From Glandiceps talaboti (lineage: Eukaryota; Hemichordata; Enteropneusta; Spengelidae): a stretch of DNA of 55,000 nucleotides. The notes beneath the pieces are model-generated. The model saw only the letters and a program-made list of their open reading frames with translations, made no database searches and was not told the origin of the DNA. How positions within the stretch are numbered: position 1 is the stretch's first letter; each line of letters begins with the position of its first letter. The DNA lies in NCBI RefSeq assembly GCF_964340395.1, contig NC_135549.1, positions 31,937,332 through 31,992,331 on the forward strand, in the 5' to 3' direction. Position numbers and translations under genes: made by a program. Below are positions 24,561-35,745 of the stretch, piece after piece.

Positions 24561-26036
24561 AAATGTGGTATAACTATTCTGGTACCCATAGGGATTCTAA
24601 TCTATATCAAAGCTTCGCGTACAATTAAATATAACATGATAACAAATGTATATTAAAAAATTATATCCAAAATGTCATTATATATAAAATGGTAGACCAT
24701 ATTGCTTTGTTTCTTTGCATAAGCTTAACAATCACCCAAAGTTAGTTTGTGTTAGTCTTTACAGATATGGTTAGAGATTAGTATGGTTAATGGTTAGGGT
24801 TAGGTGCTAAGACTAGAGGTGACCAAAGCATATGCAAAGGGACTGGGCAACAGAGTCTACCAAATAAATACAATGAAGATTCGTATGGGTTACATATTCT
24901 TCAATTGTATGAAATGATAATAACGATATGATATTCAAATTCTTGATAATTATGTCTAGCAATTCATATTTTATATGCAAATGCTCAGCATATATTCTCC
25001 ATAATCAAATGAGTGAGAAGGCATTTGTTTTAGAAGTAGTTTTAGACTATAACAAGATGGCACTAATTAAGCAACACTATCAAAATTGCTCTACTGAAAT
25101 TGTCAGTTGATATATAATTGCTCCATTTAAAGTTGTATGTGCCATTTTTATGGTTGCTTGGGATTATATACGTATTAGAATAATACCTAATTAATTCTTC
25201 TTTTGACCCCAACATCAATTGATTAACATGTTGCTAGTAAATATGGTAGTTGTGGTGGCTATGTTTCCCTTCTCCCCACTTTGTAATATAACCATTAACA
25301 AGCACTTTAAGACTCATTGGACACCCCAATAAATACACTAATCTGTCAGCCATTTTATTGTGCAAGCCTCCTCTGAGATATCACATTTTTCAAATAAATT
25401 TGCACATCATCTTTCATTTTTGAACAGGTTATCATCTTTATCATACCAAATATCAACTAAGCTGTGTCTGGGGTTAACTTTGTCTTTTCTTACCTTATCA
25501 ACATCTATAGCACAGTCACTTTTTTGTTTAACAATTTTCCTAAGTAGACACACCCTAGTAACAACACCTAAACAAATAATCAACTTAAGCAGTAGGTCCA
25601 GTGATTTCAAGCTTTAAGCAAAGGTGTAATCATTTTGTTTTGCTAAATACATGTTATTTGAGAGGGACAGCTATACTTGAAGGAACTCACTGGAACCAGT
25701 TTAACTATTCCTTTCAATGGCTGAATTTAGTAATTATTTACTAATTATTGTTGTTGTTGATACTGTATTTGATTTTTGATATACAATCCTGAGCTGGGTA
25801 TGGATTTGTTGACAAATTATAAATATATGCTTCACATGAAAGTTGACAATATGAACAATAATTATGTAATATAAGTTGTTAATTTTACAGCTTCTGGTTC
25901 TTACAAAGACTACCTCTATGTTCTAGGTCACTCATTAATACATGTCATTGTTGATGCAAATTCCAAATGACTTGAAGATGTTAAAGACTGTTAATTATTA
26001 CCAAGACAAGCTGACCAACCCTGATAGGAACTGGTA

Positions 26037-26590
26037 GACTTCTTCCTCTTCCTGTACAACATTAACATTGCGGTGGATTGCAAAGAGTGTTCTTGGTGAT
26101 GTAACTGGTAGTCTTGACTTCTTCCTCTTCCTGTACAATATTAACACTGTGGTGGATTGCAAAGAGTGTTCTTGGTGATGTAACTGGTAGTATTGACTTC
26201 TTCCTCTTCCTGTACAACATCAACACTGTGGTGGATTGCAAAGAGTGTTCTTGGTGATGTAACTGGTAGTATTGACTTCTTCCTCTTCCTGTACAACATT
26301 AACACTGTGGTGGATTGCAAAGAGTGTTCTTGGTGATGTAACTGGTAGTCTTGACTTCTTCCTCTTCCTGTACAACATTAACACTATGGAGGATTGCGAA
26401 ATGAGTTCTTGGTGATGTAACCGGTTGTCTTGACTTTTTATTCATCTTCGTACACAATCTTTACAACTTCCTGTGATGAATTGTGATATAATGGTACATT
26501 GTAGTCTTGACTTCTTCCTCCTTTTGTACAATATTTACTCTGCTGTGGACTGTGGACTGTGACATGTTCTTGGTGATGGACCCAAGTCTA
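26037..26590. repeat. 79-bp tandem repeat, about six copies
   Basis: Anchors CTTCCTCTTC at 26042, 26121, 26200 and 26279 give a 79-bp period; each unit contains GTGGTGGATTGCAAAGAGTG. The last one or two units (after 26440) are degenerate. Confidence 0.88.
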
Positions 26591-28269
26591 TGATTGTATT
26601 TCTGCAGCAACTTTAGCTAATATTGGGTATACGTATAGTTCACACTTGAGGTTCTCTGGTCAGAGGGATGTTGATGCCTACAATTCAAAAATCATTAACA
26701 CCTACATATCAATGAACGCAGAAATTAAGACACAACAAGCCATGTACATTCTAAAATAATGTGTTCATTAAGAAGGGACATGTCATGAGCAGAAGGGCAG
26801 TGGTGGACACCAATTTTGGCAGCTGTGTGCCATTGAGATGCATGACAAAAAAGTAATAGAGACGTCATGTTTTGCATGCATTTTTAATTTGAAGACTGGT
26901 TGGTCATTTGACAGCTCACTTTATTTTTTTAATCTGTGTAGAATACTATCTGATAATCAAATCAAAATCAACCTTGGTAGAGAGCATAACAGGTGTTTCT
27001 AACAGAAGAAATGTGTTTTGACCATGTATAACTAGACAAAGACTAGCACAACTAATGACAGTAAGAAAGAGATGCATCAGAAAATAAGTAAAACAATATA
27101 AGCTCTAATTAAATACCTTTTCATATAGTTTCCTACATATCTGAATCATGCTGTTGGCCATTTTGATTTTGTTGTGTTGTCTGAGTAGAGAGAAAGATGA
27201 GCAATACATGTCCATGTCATCGTCATGCTAAAACAATACATTGATTCTAAACAATATTGGTACATCAACTATCTGCATATTACCATTCTGTCATGGACAT
27301 TAGTATATAACTGATGAACATAATATAGATCTTGTGAATGATCACTGATCTAAATATCATGCTGCCCAACTGGCGACTGACACAAGATGAACACTTTGCA
27401 AAGCTGGACAGAGTGAAAACAACTCACCTTGCAGACAGCATTTTGCAACTCATGAACAAAGAATGTCACAGTGATTGGTGAATAAAAAACAATAGTCTGC
27501 AGAGCACTATGCAAATTATGATTAATACTTTGAGATTGACCATTAACTGGATGGACAATGGGAAGCAGTTAATGAAGTATTCACTTCAGTTCACATGGAG
27601 CAACACATGGATGGCTGCATTGCTAAATGAACAAAGAAATGGCTATAAATGTTGCAGATATATCCTTACCCCATCCTTTGCATTGTGACCAGTACTTTCC
27701 CCTTTTCAGTGTAAAATCTAATTACATTGACAAAAAATAAAAATGAAATTGGCAAAAAAGATACAATGAAATAAATTTGAATTTCACTGATCATGGAGCA
27801 TGTTATCTTGAGTGTGTCAGATGAAAGTTCATGCCATGAACATTGGGACAGATATATATAGGAAATATGACATTATTGTTTCAAATACATTGACAGTTGG
27901 CATTAATGACATATTGGAAAGAGATGGCAATGTGACAAACTCTTTCCCACTGACTCAGGCACATCATTTCATTGAACACTTCCATAACTTCACCAGTATG
28001 GTTACCCCCTCAATTTGTATGGCCTTGCCTGACGGACAACATACCTGGATATCAAAGGCATCAGATTTTGATCAGTTTGAATAAACATTTTTTGAAGATG
28101 ATAGAAGTTAACAGAAGCACCACACATCACAGAGGCCAGTAAAGAATATACAACTGTTCATTTTGTGTTATCGGTGTGTTTTGATCAACACATGGTGTAC
28201 ATAATCACAGCACCCTCTAATCCAATTCAATGCATCATTGATGTACAACAATATTTGTGACCCACAAAA

Positions 28270-28560
28270 CCAACCAGCAAATAAATGAACTTGACAAGCA
28301 AACCGACTAACCAACAAACCAACCAACAAACTCAAAGGACCAATCAACTTACCAAACAACTATAAACAAGATAAATGAATTAACCAACAGACAACAAACT
28401 AACACAGACAGCAAAACAACCTATATACTAGAATATCAACCAACCAACCACGTCAACAGACCAACCAACCAACTAACCACCAACCAACTAACCACCAACC
28501 AACTGATGACAAATCCAACTAATAAACAAAATAACCAACTCATCAACCAACCAACAATAC
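28270..28560. repeat. Degenerate (CCAA)n / ACCAACCA block
   Basis: Simple sequence rich in CAACCAAC with drift. No gene. Confidence 0.8.
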
Positions 28561-30671
28561 AACCACAGGTTGATGTGTTTATATAAACTGTGGGTCTGTC
28601 AGAACTTATTGATAAAACAGAATGTATTATATTTTCTTACTGGACTTCATGATGTTTGGTTCTTCTGTACACTTGCATCAAAAAAAGGTTTACCTAGAGT
28701 GATCAACATCTGATGCATTTAATAATATATGTTATCATTCAGGCTGTGCCATAAAGATTTGACCATACTGGTGAAGTTGTGGAAGGTTTTTGAAGTGCTG
28801 TTCATGATTCAGTGTCAAAGAGTTGGTAATAATGTCTTCTCATTCCAATATGTCTTGTACGGCAACTATCAAAGTATTGCCCCAATAATGCCCTACATCC
28901 AATGTATATCTGTCTCTATGTTCATACCATTACCTTTCATCTGACACACTCAAAGTAATGTGCTACATGACTGGTGAAATTCATTTTCAGTTCATCAAGT
29001 CTTTCTAGCAAATTGCATGTTCATTTGTTCTCAATAGAATTCGATTTTGCAAGGAGAGGTAAAAGGTATTGGCCAAAATGCAAAGGATAGAGGATGAATA
29101 AATCTACGACATTTGTGGAAATTTCTTTGATTCTTTTATTGCATGCAGCCATCGCACCATGCAGGCAGACCTGAATAATAATTATATATGCACATCAACA
29201 TATTCAAATATGAAATTTAAACATTGTCTATTGTTTTTAGTTTTCATAGATTTGGCAGTCTGGACATATTTGCTTGTGTTCCACTGTGTGTGCTTTCAGC
29301 ACATTAATGCAACAGAATTCAAAAAATACTTTACAACTTAAGATCTAGCTGTCAACTTAAATATTTAAACTTGAAACGTACTAGTATCTGACCTGAATAG
29401 AAAGTCACAGTTGAGACATAACTCCAGTTGACAAACAAATTGCATGCACATATCAATCAGTTAATTAACATCTAGTGCAATCTGACTAGAGCAAAGATAT
29501 AACGGTTGAGAATTTCAAATGTAACAATTATCAGAACTTATCTTGGTTGTCTAAGATCTTAATCAGCTTTCAGGTTGGCATTAATTTTGTGAAAGATGTT
29601 TGAAATTTCTTGATTGATTTTCGTTCACTGATGCATCAATATCCTTTTACCTGAAAGGACAAACAAATTAAAATATTAACATTAAAAGTGGAACATTAAG
29701 TAATCAATGACAAATTCTTAGGCTTTTGTATTCCTAAATCCTTCAAAAAATGTTTCTTGATGAAGAATAATATGCCGTTCGGAGTGATTTGAGTCAGACA
29801 TTTCTCGAAGTCTTGCTTATCTGTGTACTCATGATGATATACATACATCTGCCTCACAGTAACTCTTTGTGACAGGATGACCAGCTATCATCAATAGTAG
29901 ATTAGCTATATATACAAGTTGGTCTTTTGCAGTCAAGTGAACAAATCTTCAACCAGCTTATCACATGACAAGAGACTGATCAGTCTCTTTCATTATTCAA
30001 TCTCATCAAAATCCTATGTAGTGGGTGGCTATTTGTTCAACTGCTATATTATCTTCCACTTTTGGTTATGCTACATGGTCTTGGTTTACCCCTACATTTG
30101 AACATTACATGTCAATGAGAATTGGTCAGATGTAGGGGCAGGTAATAGATCGAACTGAAATACAGTTGACCACTACTTCACATTGCTAATTAATCCTCTA
30201 TGAATATTTTTCTTTAATAGCTTATGCATAATTTGTACCCGCCTGTAATTGGAATGTCCAAAACACACTATTTCTCAATTGGCTCTGGCTGGAAGGTTGA
30301 CAGATGCAGAGTTAAGGGAACAATCAGTAAATATGGGGGGGGGGGGATCAGGCCCGGGCTGTTGTGTAAGATATCTTCCTTCTTTCTCCCCATTAAAATA
30401 TTTCAATTTAAGTGCTGCCTAGTCCCAGAATCAGTGGTTTAAAGGACTTAATCCCACTGCTAAAACCATGTTGAAATTTTGAAAGGTATTGGTTATTTCC
30501 CAACTACTACACACTATACAGAATTACATTGTAAGTCACATTGTTGTAAACCACAGCCTCTTTACGGCACTGTCCAAGACGCACCATCATGAGGCTGAGG
30601 TGCATATTTCATATATTACATATTTCTTAGCTCATGAGCTCTGACTTGTGAGAATGGTTAAATCAGTACTG

Positions 30672-31512
30672 TGTTACGTACAGAAAAGACGATACAATCG
30701 GCAACTTAAACTTAGAACGGGTTTATTCCAAATCTAAATTATTACTAAAGTTTACAATGCTGAGTGTTATGACCGTACAGGCGAACCTAATACACACACA
30801 GTTTACTTGAGATTAACGTAATAATATAAACAGCATATGAGGAAATTCCTACACAATTAACCAGCATTTGAAATTAATACTGTTTAAAGATGGTACAAGA
30901 AAAATAAAGTCCTAGTAAACAAGGTCTTACTTGAAGTAAAGAAAGCTAAATGCAGAACAGCTCTTACAACTTACTCTAATTTGCACACACCCAGAAACCT
31001 TCAGGTGTACTGGTCGTCACATGTTATTTCAGGTTAACAATGGCTACCGAAGTTTGTAGGACAGCAAACTGATTTATAATTCACAAAGTTCACAGAATAC
31101 CAACTGTATTTCAAGTCCGCACAGAAAGATCGACATGTAGTTTCCAAACGAAGAAGGTGCTAAGTCCAGTCTCGATAACATCGGCAATATCAAAGAGAGT
31201 TCCAAAGTCTAACTGTATTGTGTAAAACAGTCACTTCCTTAGCCAAGTACAGGTTTCTCAAAACTCACTAGCTGTGCTGCAACAGAAAAGTCCATGCGTT
31301 CTATGCGACTGCCAGGCTATTACTGTCCAGGCCATGCCAACCCAATACACAAAATGTTCATGTCCCTGTAAGTGTGTCTATTGACATGCAAATTAAAATA
31401 ATTACAATTTCAAAGCAATAAGTAATTAGACAACCTCAATGGAAAATTCCATAACTCTTAAGACATTGACCGGTCGCAGAGGGGTCACAGAGAAAATTGC
31501 ATCATCATAACA
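30672..31512 (-). mobile_element. Probable solo LTR (841 bp) with 4-bp target duplication
   Basis: Starts TGTTACG and ends CATAACA, with ACTG directly on both sides (30668-30671 and 31513-31516). This matches the TG...CA ends and 4-5 bp target duplication of Ty3/gypsy-like LTRs. An AATAAA on the minus strand (30727-30722) lies 50 bp from the minus-sense 3' end, favouring minus orientation. No internal retroelement coding is adjacent. Confidence 0.6.
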
Positions 31513-31524
31513 ACTGCATTAATC

Positions 31525-31990
31525 AATATGTGTGTTTGGATCTCACTGGCTGAATTTACACCCAGAACATTAACACTCAAACACTATATAGACACACTCC
31601 CGATATTGTCGGGAATGAGATTAAAGTTACATCTCAACAACAGCATTATCCCTAATACATCTTACCCAACTGTTTCTGTTTTACTCCACTAGACCCACTT
31701 TGACTTCTGTCCTCACATCACATGCCACAATTAATTCAGTATATGAGTTTCAGCAGCAATTTGATTGACATGGTCTCATACTATTGTACCTTCCCTATCC
31801 TTAACCCTAACCCTCTCCATAACTGATGTGGCAGCAGTAGGATACCCCCCCCCCCATTCACAATTAGACAATAGAATGAGTCAAAGTAAAATGTGACACT
31901 CCCCTTATCCCATTTTTTCAAAATATGGCCCTCCCCAAGAACCAACTTGTAAAGCAGTCAGTGACCCCCCCCCCCATTTTCCCACCCCTT
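31525..31990. mobile_element. Second copy of the MITE-related repeat
   Basis: Diverged match to 2730-3205 over its length: GTTTGGATCTCA, CAGCAATTTGATT, AACCCTAACCCT, GAGTCAAAGTAAAATGTGA, AAAATATGGCCCTCCCC and a poly-C run. It begins just after the probable solo LTR. No terminal inverted repeat is retained. Confidence 0.55.
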
Positions 31991-32218
31991 TCTTTATAAT
32001 TATTGATGTCTCTCTTAACGTGATTGTTTGAAAGTGATACAACAATGCTTTACATAAGCGATGAATAAAAAGGTACTGTAGCATTACACTTGTTTCAGGC
32101 ACTACCACTCACTACTAGTTATATATATACCAATTACAAGCTAGGGAAGGGACTGCGCACTGTGTACATGTATTATGTCCCCATAACTGATTTTTGTGTT
32201 TCCCCCTAACAAAGTATA

Positions 32219-32450
32219 GTCTTACCTAAGAAAATGAATGTTAAGTAGGTACAATGGAGATAGTATCTTCCTCCTGATATTGGTATCAAGTACAGCTACA
32301 AATCCTAACTTGTAGGTGGTCGTAGTCAAGATGTGCTTGTAGCTCAGTATCCGGGTATGTTCTGCATTGTTGACATTGTTGCAGCTCCGTCATTGGTCCT
32401 CTTTGAGGGTGTCAGTCATGTGTCAGTCACCTGACAACACTTCTCCCTGT
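32219..32450 (-). other. Duplicated 230-bp module, copy a (possible non-coding first exon)
   Basis: Shares ordered blocks with 33956-34185: AGGTACAAT..AGATA.TATCTTCCTCC, GTATCAAG, TTGTAGCTCA and TGTCAGTCACCTGACA (32421-32436). A minus-strand GTAAGAC donor lies at 32225, 196 bp from the palindrome. Confidence 0.45.
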
Positions 32451-33950
32451 TCTATAAAAAAAATGAGTCAAGGGAGAGGTAATGCATTTCTTCTAATTAC
32501 AACCATACATTTTTTATGAGGGCAAGTTAATAGCATGTCTATCTATAGTGACTGATTTGTGAGAGGTCAAGGGGCAATAATATGCCAGAGGGCAAACCAC
32601 CAAGGTAGGTTACACCTTCTGTTACTTGAAACAAGGGTAGTTGGCAGTAAATAAACATTTTGGTAAATTCTCTCTGGGACAGTGGGATGGGCAGAATAAT
32701 TTAGTTAAGGGAAAAACCACCAACGTAGGTTACTTCCTCCATATTTCCAAACAGGGGGTGTTTATTCAACATAGCCATTTTGGGGAAAGTCTTACGTAAT
32801 TACCTCATTTCTAAATTTACCTTTTAGCTGTAAATGCGTAAAAGGGCCACCAACCTGCTTCTTTTCAACTAGTAAAAAACTAACTAAGAAGAAAGTTAAC
32901 TAAGTAGTAAAAAGCTAACTTAACTAGTAACAAGCTAACATAACTAGTAACAAGCTTAGATAAAAATTGCACTGGCACTGAACGATGGGGTCAATGACAG
33001 GGAAGGTGGCTTGCTTATACCACACTACAACAACATTTTGAAAACTTTAATGAATGTGTAATTTGTTTTGATTGAGAGCATAGTGAAACTTAAATGTACC
33101 TACTCTGAGGGAGAGGGGTGAATTTGAATTGAAGAAATTTACTGAACTATCTTTTGAGAAGAGAAAATATTTTTATTTACCCGTAATTTTGGTTTGAAAA
33201 TGTAAATAAACACGGGCAACTTATTTCAATAGGTAAACTTTGGATAATAAAGAATTTGGGGCAATGAGGAAAACCGCTATTGGAGTATGCTCCCAGGGAG
33301 TTGAGGAAGTATCATTGTGCTGCTATAGATCCATGCCAGGGGTAATAATTATAAAGCGCTTTGATCACAAAGTGGGAAACCGCTATATAAAAACCAACAT
33401 TATTATTATATAGAGCTACAACTGGGGACAGAGTATTTAATTTATTCAGCTGTGCTAATTTATTCAAAGAATCTTTTGCATTAAACAAAGGAAATTTCTG
33501 AATTTGCTTTAACAAATTCAAAATTACTTTAATATTGCTGTAACTGCAGGAAATACCAATAAATAAAATTTAAAATTTAATTAAACAGGAGACAGGATGA
33601 ATTTGGCCAGTTGGCGTATGAAGCAAGGATCGACAACTTCCGCACTCAACTGTGACGTGGCATTTTGGTCATGCCACATGGGCGGGAAATTTTAAAGATG
33701 GGCGGAGGCACCTGCTCAGTGAAAACCATGAATTCTTTTCGAAACCTGCTAGTTTGGACGAGGATTTTTGATTCGAAACAAATGAGGCGTTTGTTGAAAT
33801 TTAGTAGACATTCGTTGAGCTAATACTAATTTTAATTATGGGCTAACGCTAAACGTAATCAGCACGAAAATCAAGTAGCATTCGGTCGTCTACCAACCAT
33901 GCTACCAAAATTACAGTATTGTTCAGTGAAACACTTTTCCTAAACAACGA
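32450..33950. other. Anonymous DNA with promoter-like words
   Basis: No gene. Short-period AACTAGTAA words at 32865-32950, and a G+C-richer patch at 33640-33720 with TGACGTGG and GGCGGGAAA. Confidence 0.35.
33260..33420 (+). repeat. SINE/LINE-type 3' tail
   Basis: TATAAAGCGCTTTGA, then AACCGCTATATAAAAACCAAC and (ATT)n, the tail shared by many invertebrate SINEs and their LINE partners. A tRNA-like head is not recognisable. Confidence 0.5.
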
Positions 33951-33955
33951 AAGTA

Positions 33956-34185
33956 GTCTTACTTCAAACAATCGCTGTTAGCATGGTTAGGTAGGTACAA
34001 TCCAGATAATATCTTCCTCCAGATGTAGGTATCAAGATACGGCTAGCCGGCTATGAGTCTCAACTGTAAACACCTCAACTTGACGGAGTGTTTGACGCGA
34101 CGAGCTTAGCCTTTTTGTAGCTCAATCCTTGACCATCGCTGAGGGCGCCAGTAACGTGTCAGTCACCTGACACAACACTGGTGAG
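33956..34185 (-). other. Duplicated 230-bp module, copy b
   Basis: Counterpart of 32219-32450. TGTCAGTCACCTGACA is at 34157-34172 and a minus-strand GTAAGAC donor at 33962, 195 bp away. E2F-like GGCGGGAAA sits downstream at 33681. No protein frame follows. Confidence 0.45.
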
Positions 34186-34394
34186 CTGTCAGCGCACAGA
34201 GAGCAGTATATGGGCACCTAAGTTCTTTAACATAGTAAAGTGACTTTACTATCTGCAATAGTAATGCCAACATACCAATCAGAATCAGAATGACTTTTAT
34301 TCATACCACTAGGGAAAAGTAAAACTAGACATTTACAATTTTTATGTAAAATGCGAAACTTACATTAACTTTAGCTTTTTGAATTTATGAAGTT

Positions 34395-34655
34395 ATTTGA
34401 TAATCATAATCATAATGTTTAATTCTTATAAAGCGCATTACATTAAAAATAACCTCAATGCACTGTACAACTGATTGGAGAGAAAAAAATAGACATAAAA
34501 TACAACAAAAATAAAACTTAAAAATGTCTCGATATTATTGAGAAACATACCAGTGAAAAGGTTCACTTGTAAAAAAGTAAAATATACAAAATGGCTAGTT
34601 ATAAAACGACTTAAAAATGTAAGTTTTCAAAGTGCTTTTAAAACTTACATTTTTA
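34395..34655 (-). repeat. SINE/LINE-type tail, inverted
   Basis: ATAATCATAATCATAATGTTTAATTCTTATAAAGCGCATTACA reads as the reverse complement of a GCGC/TTTATAA/ATTAT tail. The stretch ends in the hairpin at 34612-34655, immediately before the PLE cluster. Confidence 0.4.
34612..34655. other. Perfect 16-bp-arm hairpin
   Basis: TAAAAATGTAAGTTTT and its exact complement, with a 12-base loop, sit immediately left of the inverted PLE piece. Confidence 0.8.
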
Positions 34656-34687
34656 ACTTAGAGTCTGCTGGGAAATGTTTTGCGATT
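34654..34687 (-). mobile_element. Short inverted PLE piece at the 5' junction
   Basis: About 34 bases here are the reverse complement of 36466-36500 of the main PLE copy. They join directly to the forward copy at ACACAAAATATTC, so the sequence doubles back on itself. A perfect 16-bp-arm hairpin lies immediately to the left (34612-34655). Confidence 0.75.
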
Positions 34688-35506
34688 ACACAAAATATTC
34701 AACAGAAACAATGTCAAAGTCAGTTATAGCTGCATGCCAAACATGGCTACCATAATCAAAGCGCATAACGCCACCATCTCCAACAGCGAAACTAAACCCA
34801 CTCAAAAACCTTGTAATTGCAGACAGAAAGACACCTGCCCTCTGAACGGCGAATGCCAAACGGAAAACATCGTATACCAAGCCACCGTCCACGGAAAACA
34901 AACAAAAGTATATATCGGTCTAGCTAACAGAGAACAACTTCAAACAGAATTACGCCAACCACAAACAGTCATTCAAACATGAAAAACACGAAAACAGCAC
35001 AGAACTATCAAAACACATTTGGAAACTGAAAAGAAACAATGAGCCTTTTTCCGTATCCTGGTCCATCAGCAAGAAAGCCCAAGCATACACCAATAAAACA
35101 AAACGATGCAACCTGTGTTTAACCGAAAAACTAACTATTATTAAAGCAGACAAAAGCTCCACACTAAACAAAAGAACTGAGTTGATATCCAAATGCCGAC
35201 ACGAGAATAAGTTTTATTTGTCCAACTTCAATAGAGCATCTATCACCTAAACTAAACCCGTTAACTAACGGAACATCAAAGCCCAACATGTAACAACCCG
35301 CCAACACTTACTTGTCCGCACCCAATAACTCACACAATAACAACCAACACCTCCACACATACAACACCTACCCACCGACACAGACAATAGTGATGGTATT
35401 TCTATTATCTACACTCTATATATACAGCACACCCAGAGAGTAAGCCTCAGAGTGTCTGATGATCGCACTATGCGTGAAACTCCGAGTTACAACCAAGAAA
35501 GAGTTC
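34686..35506 (+). mobile_element. Second partial PLE copy (GIY-YIG end plus 3' region)
   Basis: Nearly identical, base for base, to 36500-37330 of the longer Penelope-like copy: the linker cysteines, the GIY-YIG domain, the 3' non-coding stretch and the hammerhead-like motif. Small indels break the frame near 34925 (a TAGC insertion after YIGL), so it is dead. Its position upstream of the longer copy, in the same orientation, is the pseudo-LTR type of partial tandem that PLEs often show. It ends at about 35506 and runs straight into an inverted RT segment. Confidence 0.87.
35450..35493 (+). ncRNA. Hammerhead-ribozyme-like motif of the PLE (5' copy)
   Basis: Same arrangement as the 3' copy 1811 bp downstream: CTGATGA at 35456-35462, stem II CGCA/TGCG, GAAA at 35476-35479, and the minimal stem III. 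Stem I is reduced to three pairs because the 3' strand reads ACAA, so this copy is probably weaker. Confidence 0.6.
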
Positions 35507-35745
35507 CAGTACTACCAAAACTATACAGAAAGTTGACGGTTTTCAGATTGGTGAGTATGGTTATTTTTAACCCCATGGCTTTGAAGGTTTTAGTTATGTC
35601 TTTTCTGATACTTTCTGATTTACTTCCGGTGATGTTCTTGAAGGCGGCTAGTCCGTCGTCCCTATATAGACCTATGTTTTCTTTACCGTATTTTTTGAGG
35701 GATTCTAATAACATTAGAATCCCTCATAATTATTAGAATCCCTCA
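35507..35745 (-). mobile_element. Inverted PLE reverse-transcriptase segment
   Basis: Reverse complement of about 35943-36118 of the longer PLE copy. Read on the minus strand it encodes ENIGLYRDDGLAAFKN and RKDITKTFKAMGLK, so it includes the RT catalytic motif. It joins the main copy through a small hinge at 35695-35745 in which GAGGGATTCTAATAA and its complement alternate. It therefore forms a foldback with the main copy. Confidence 0.85.

Larger units (their letters stand above)
24565..30665. other. Long gene-poor stretch
   Basis: Apart from the 79-bp repeat and the ACCAACCA block, only short open frames (longest 90 codons at 27812-28084) without a recognisable domain or conserved splice sites. 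25500-25600 weakly resembles the composite repeat (TTCCTAAGTAGACAC, AGTAGGTCCAGTGATTT). Confidence 0.45.

Noticed and set aside
24770-24815. GGTTAGGGTTAGG as telomeric sequence
   Set aside because: Only two imperfect units in unrelated DNA.
27812-28084. 90-codon open frame as a possible exon
   Set aside because: No known domain, no convincing flanking splice sites or start context; chance length for this AT content.
18375-30000. Missing PPDGGWGW first exon for SLC16 copy 2
   Set aside because: Looked for on the minus strand; nothing resembling exon 1 was found, and the duplication breakpoint lies in the first intron.
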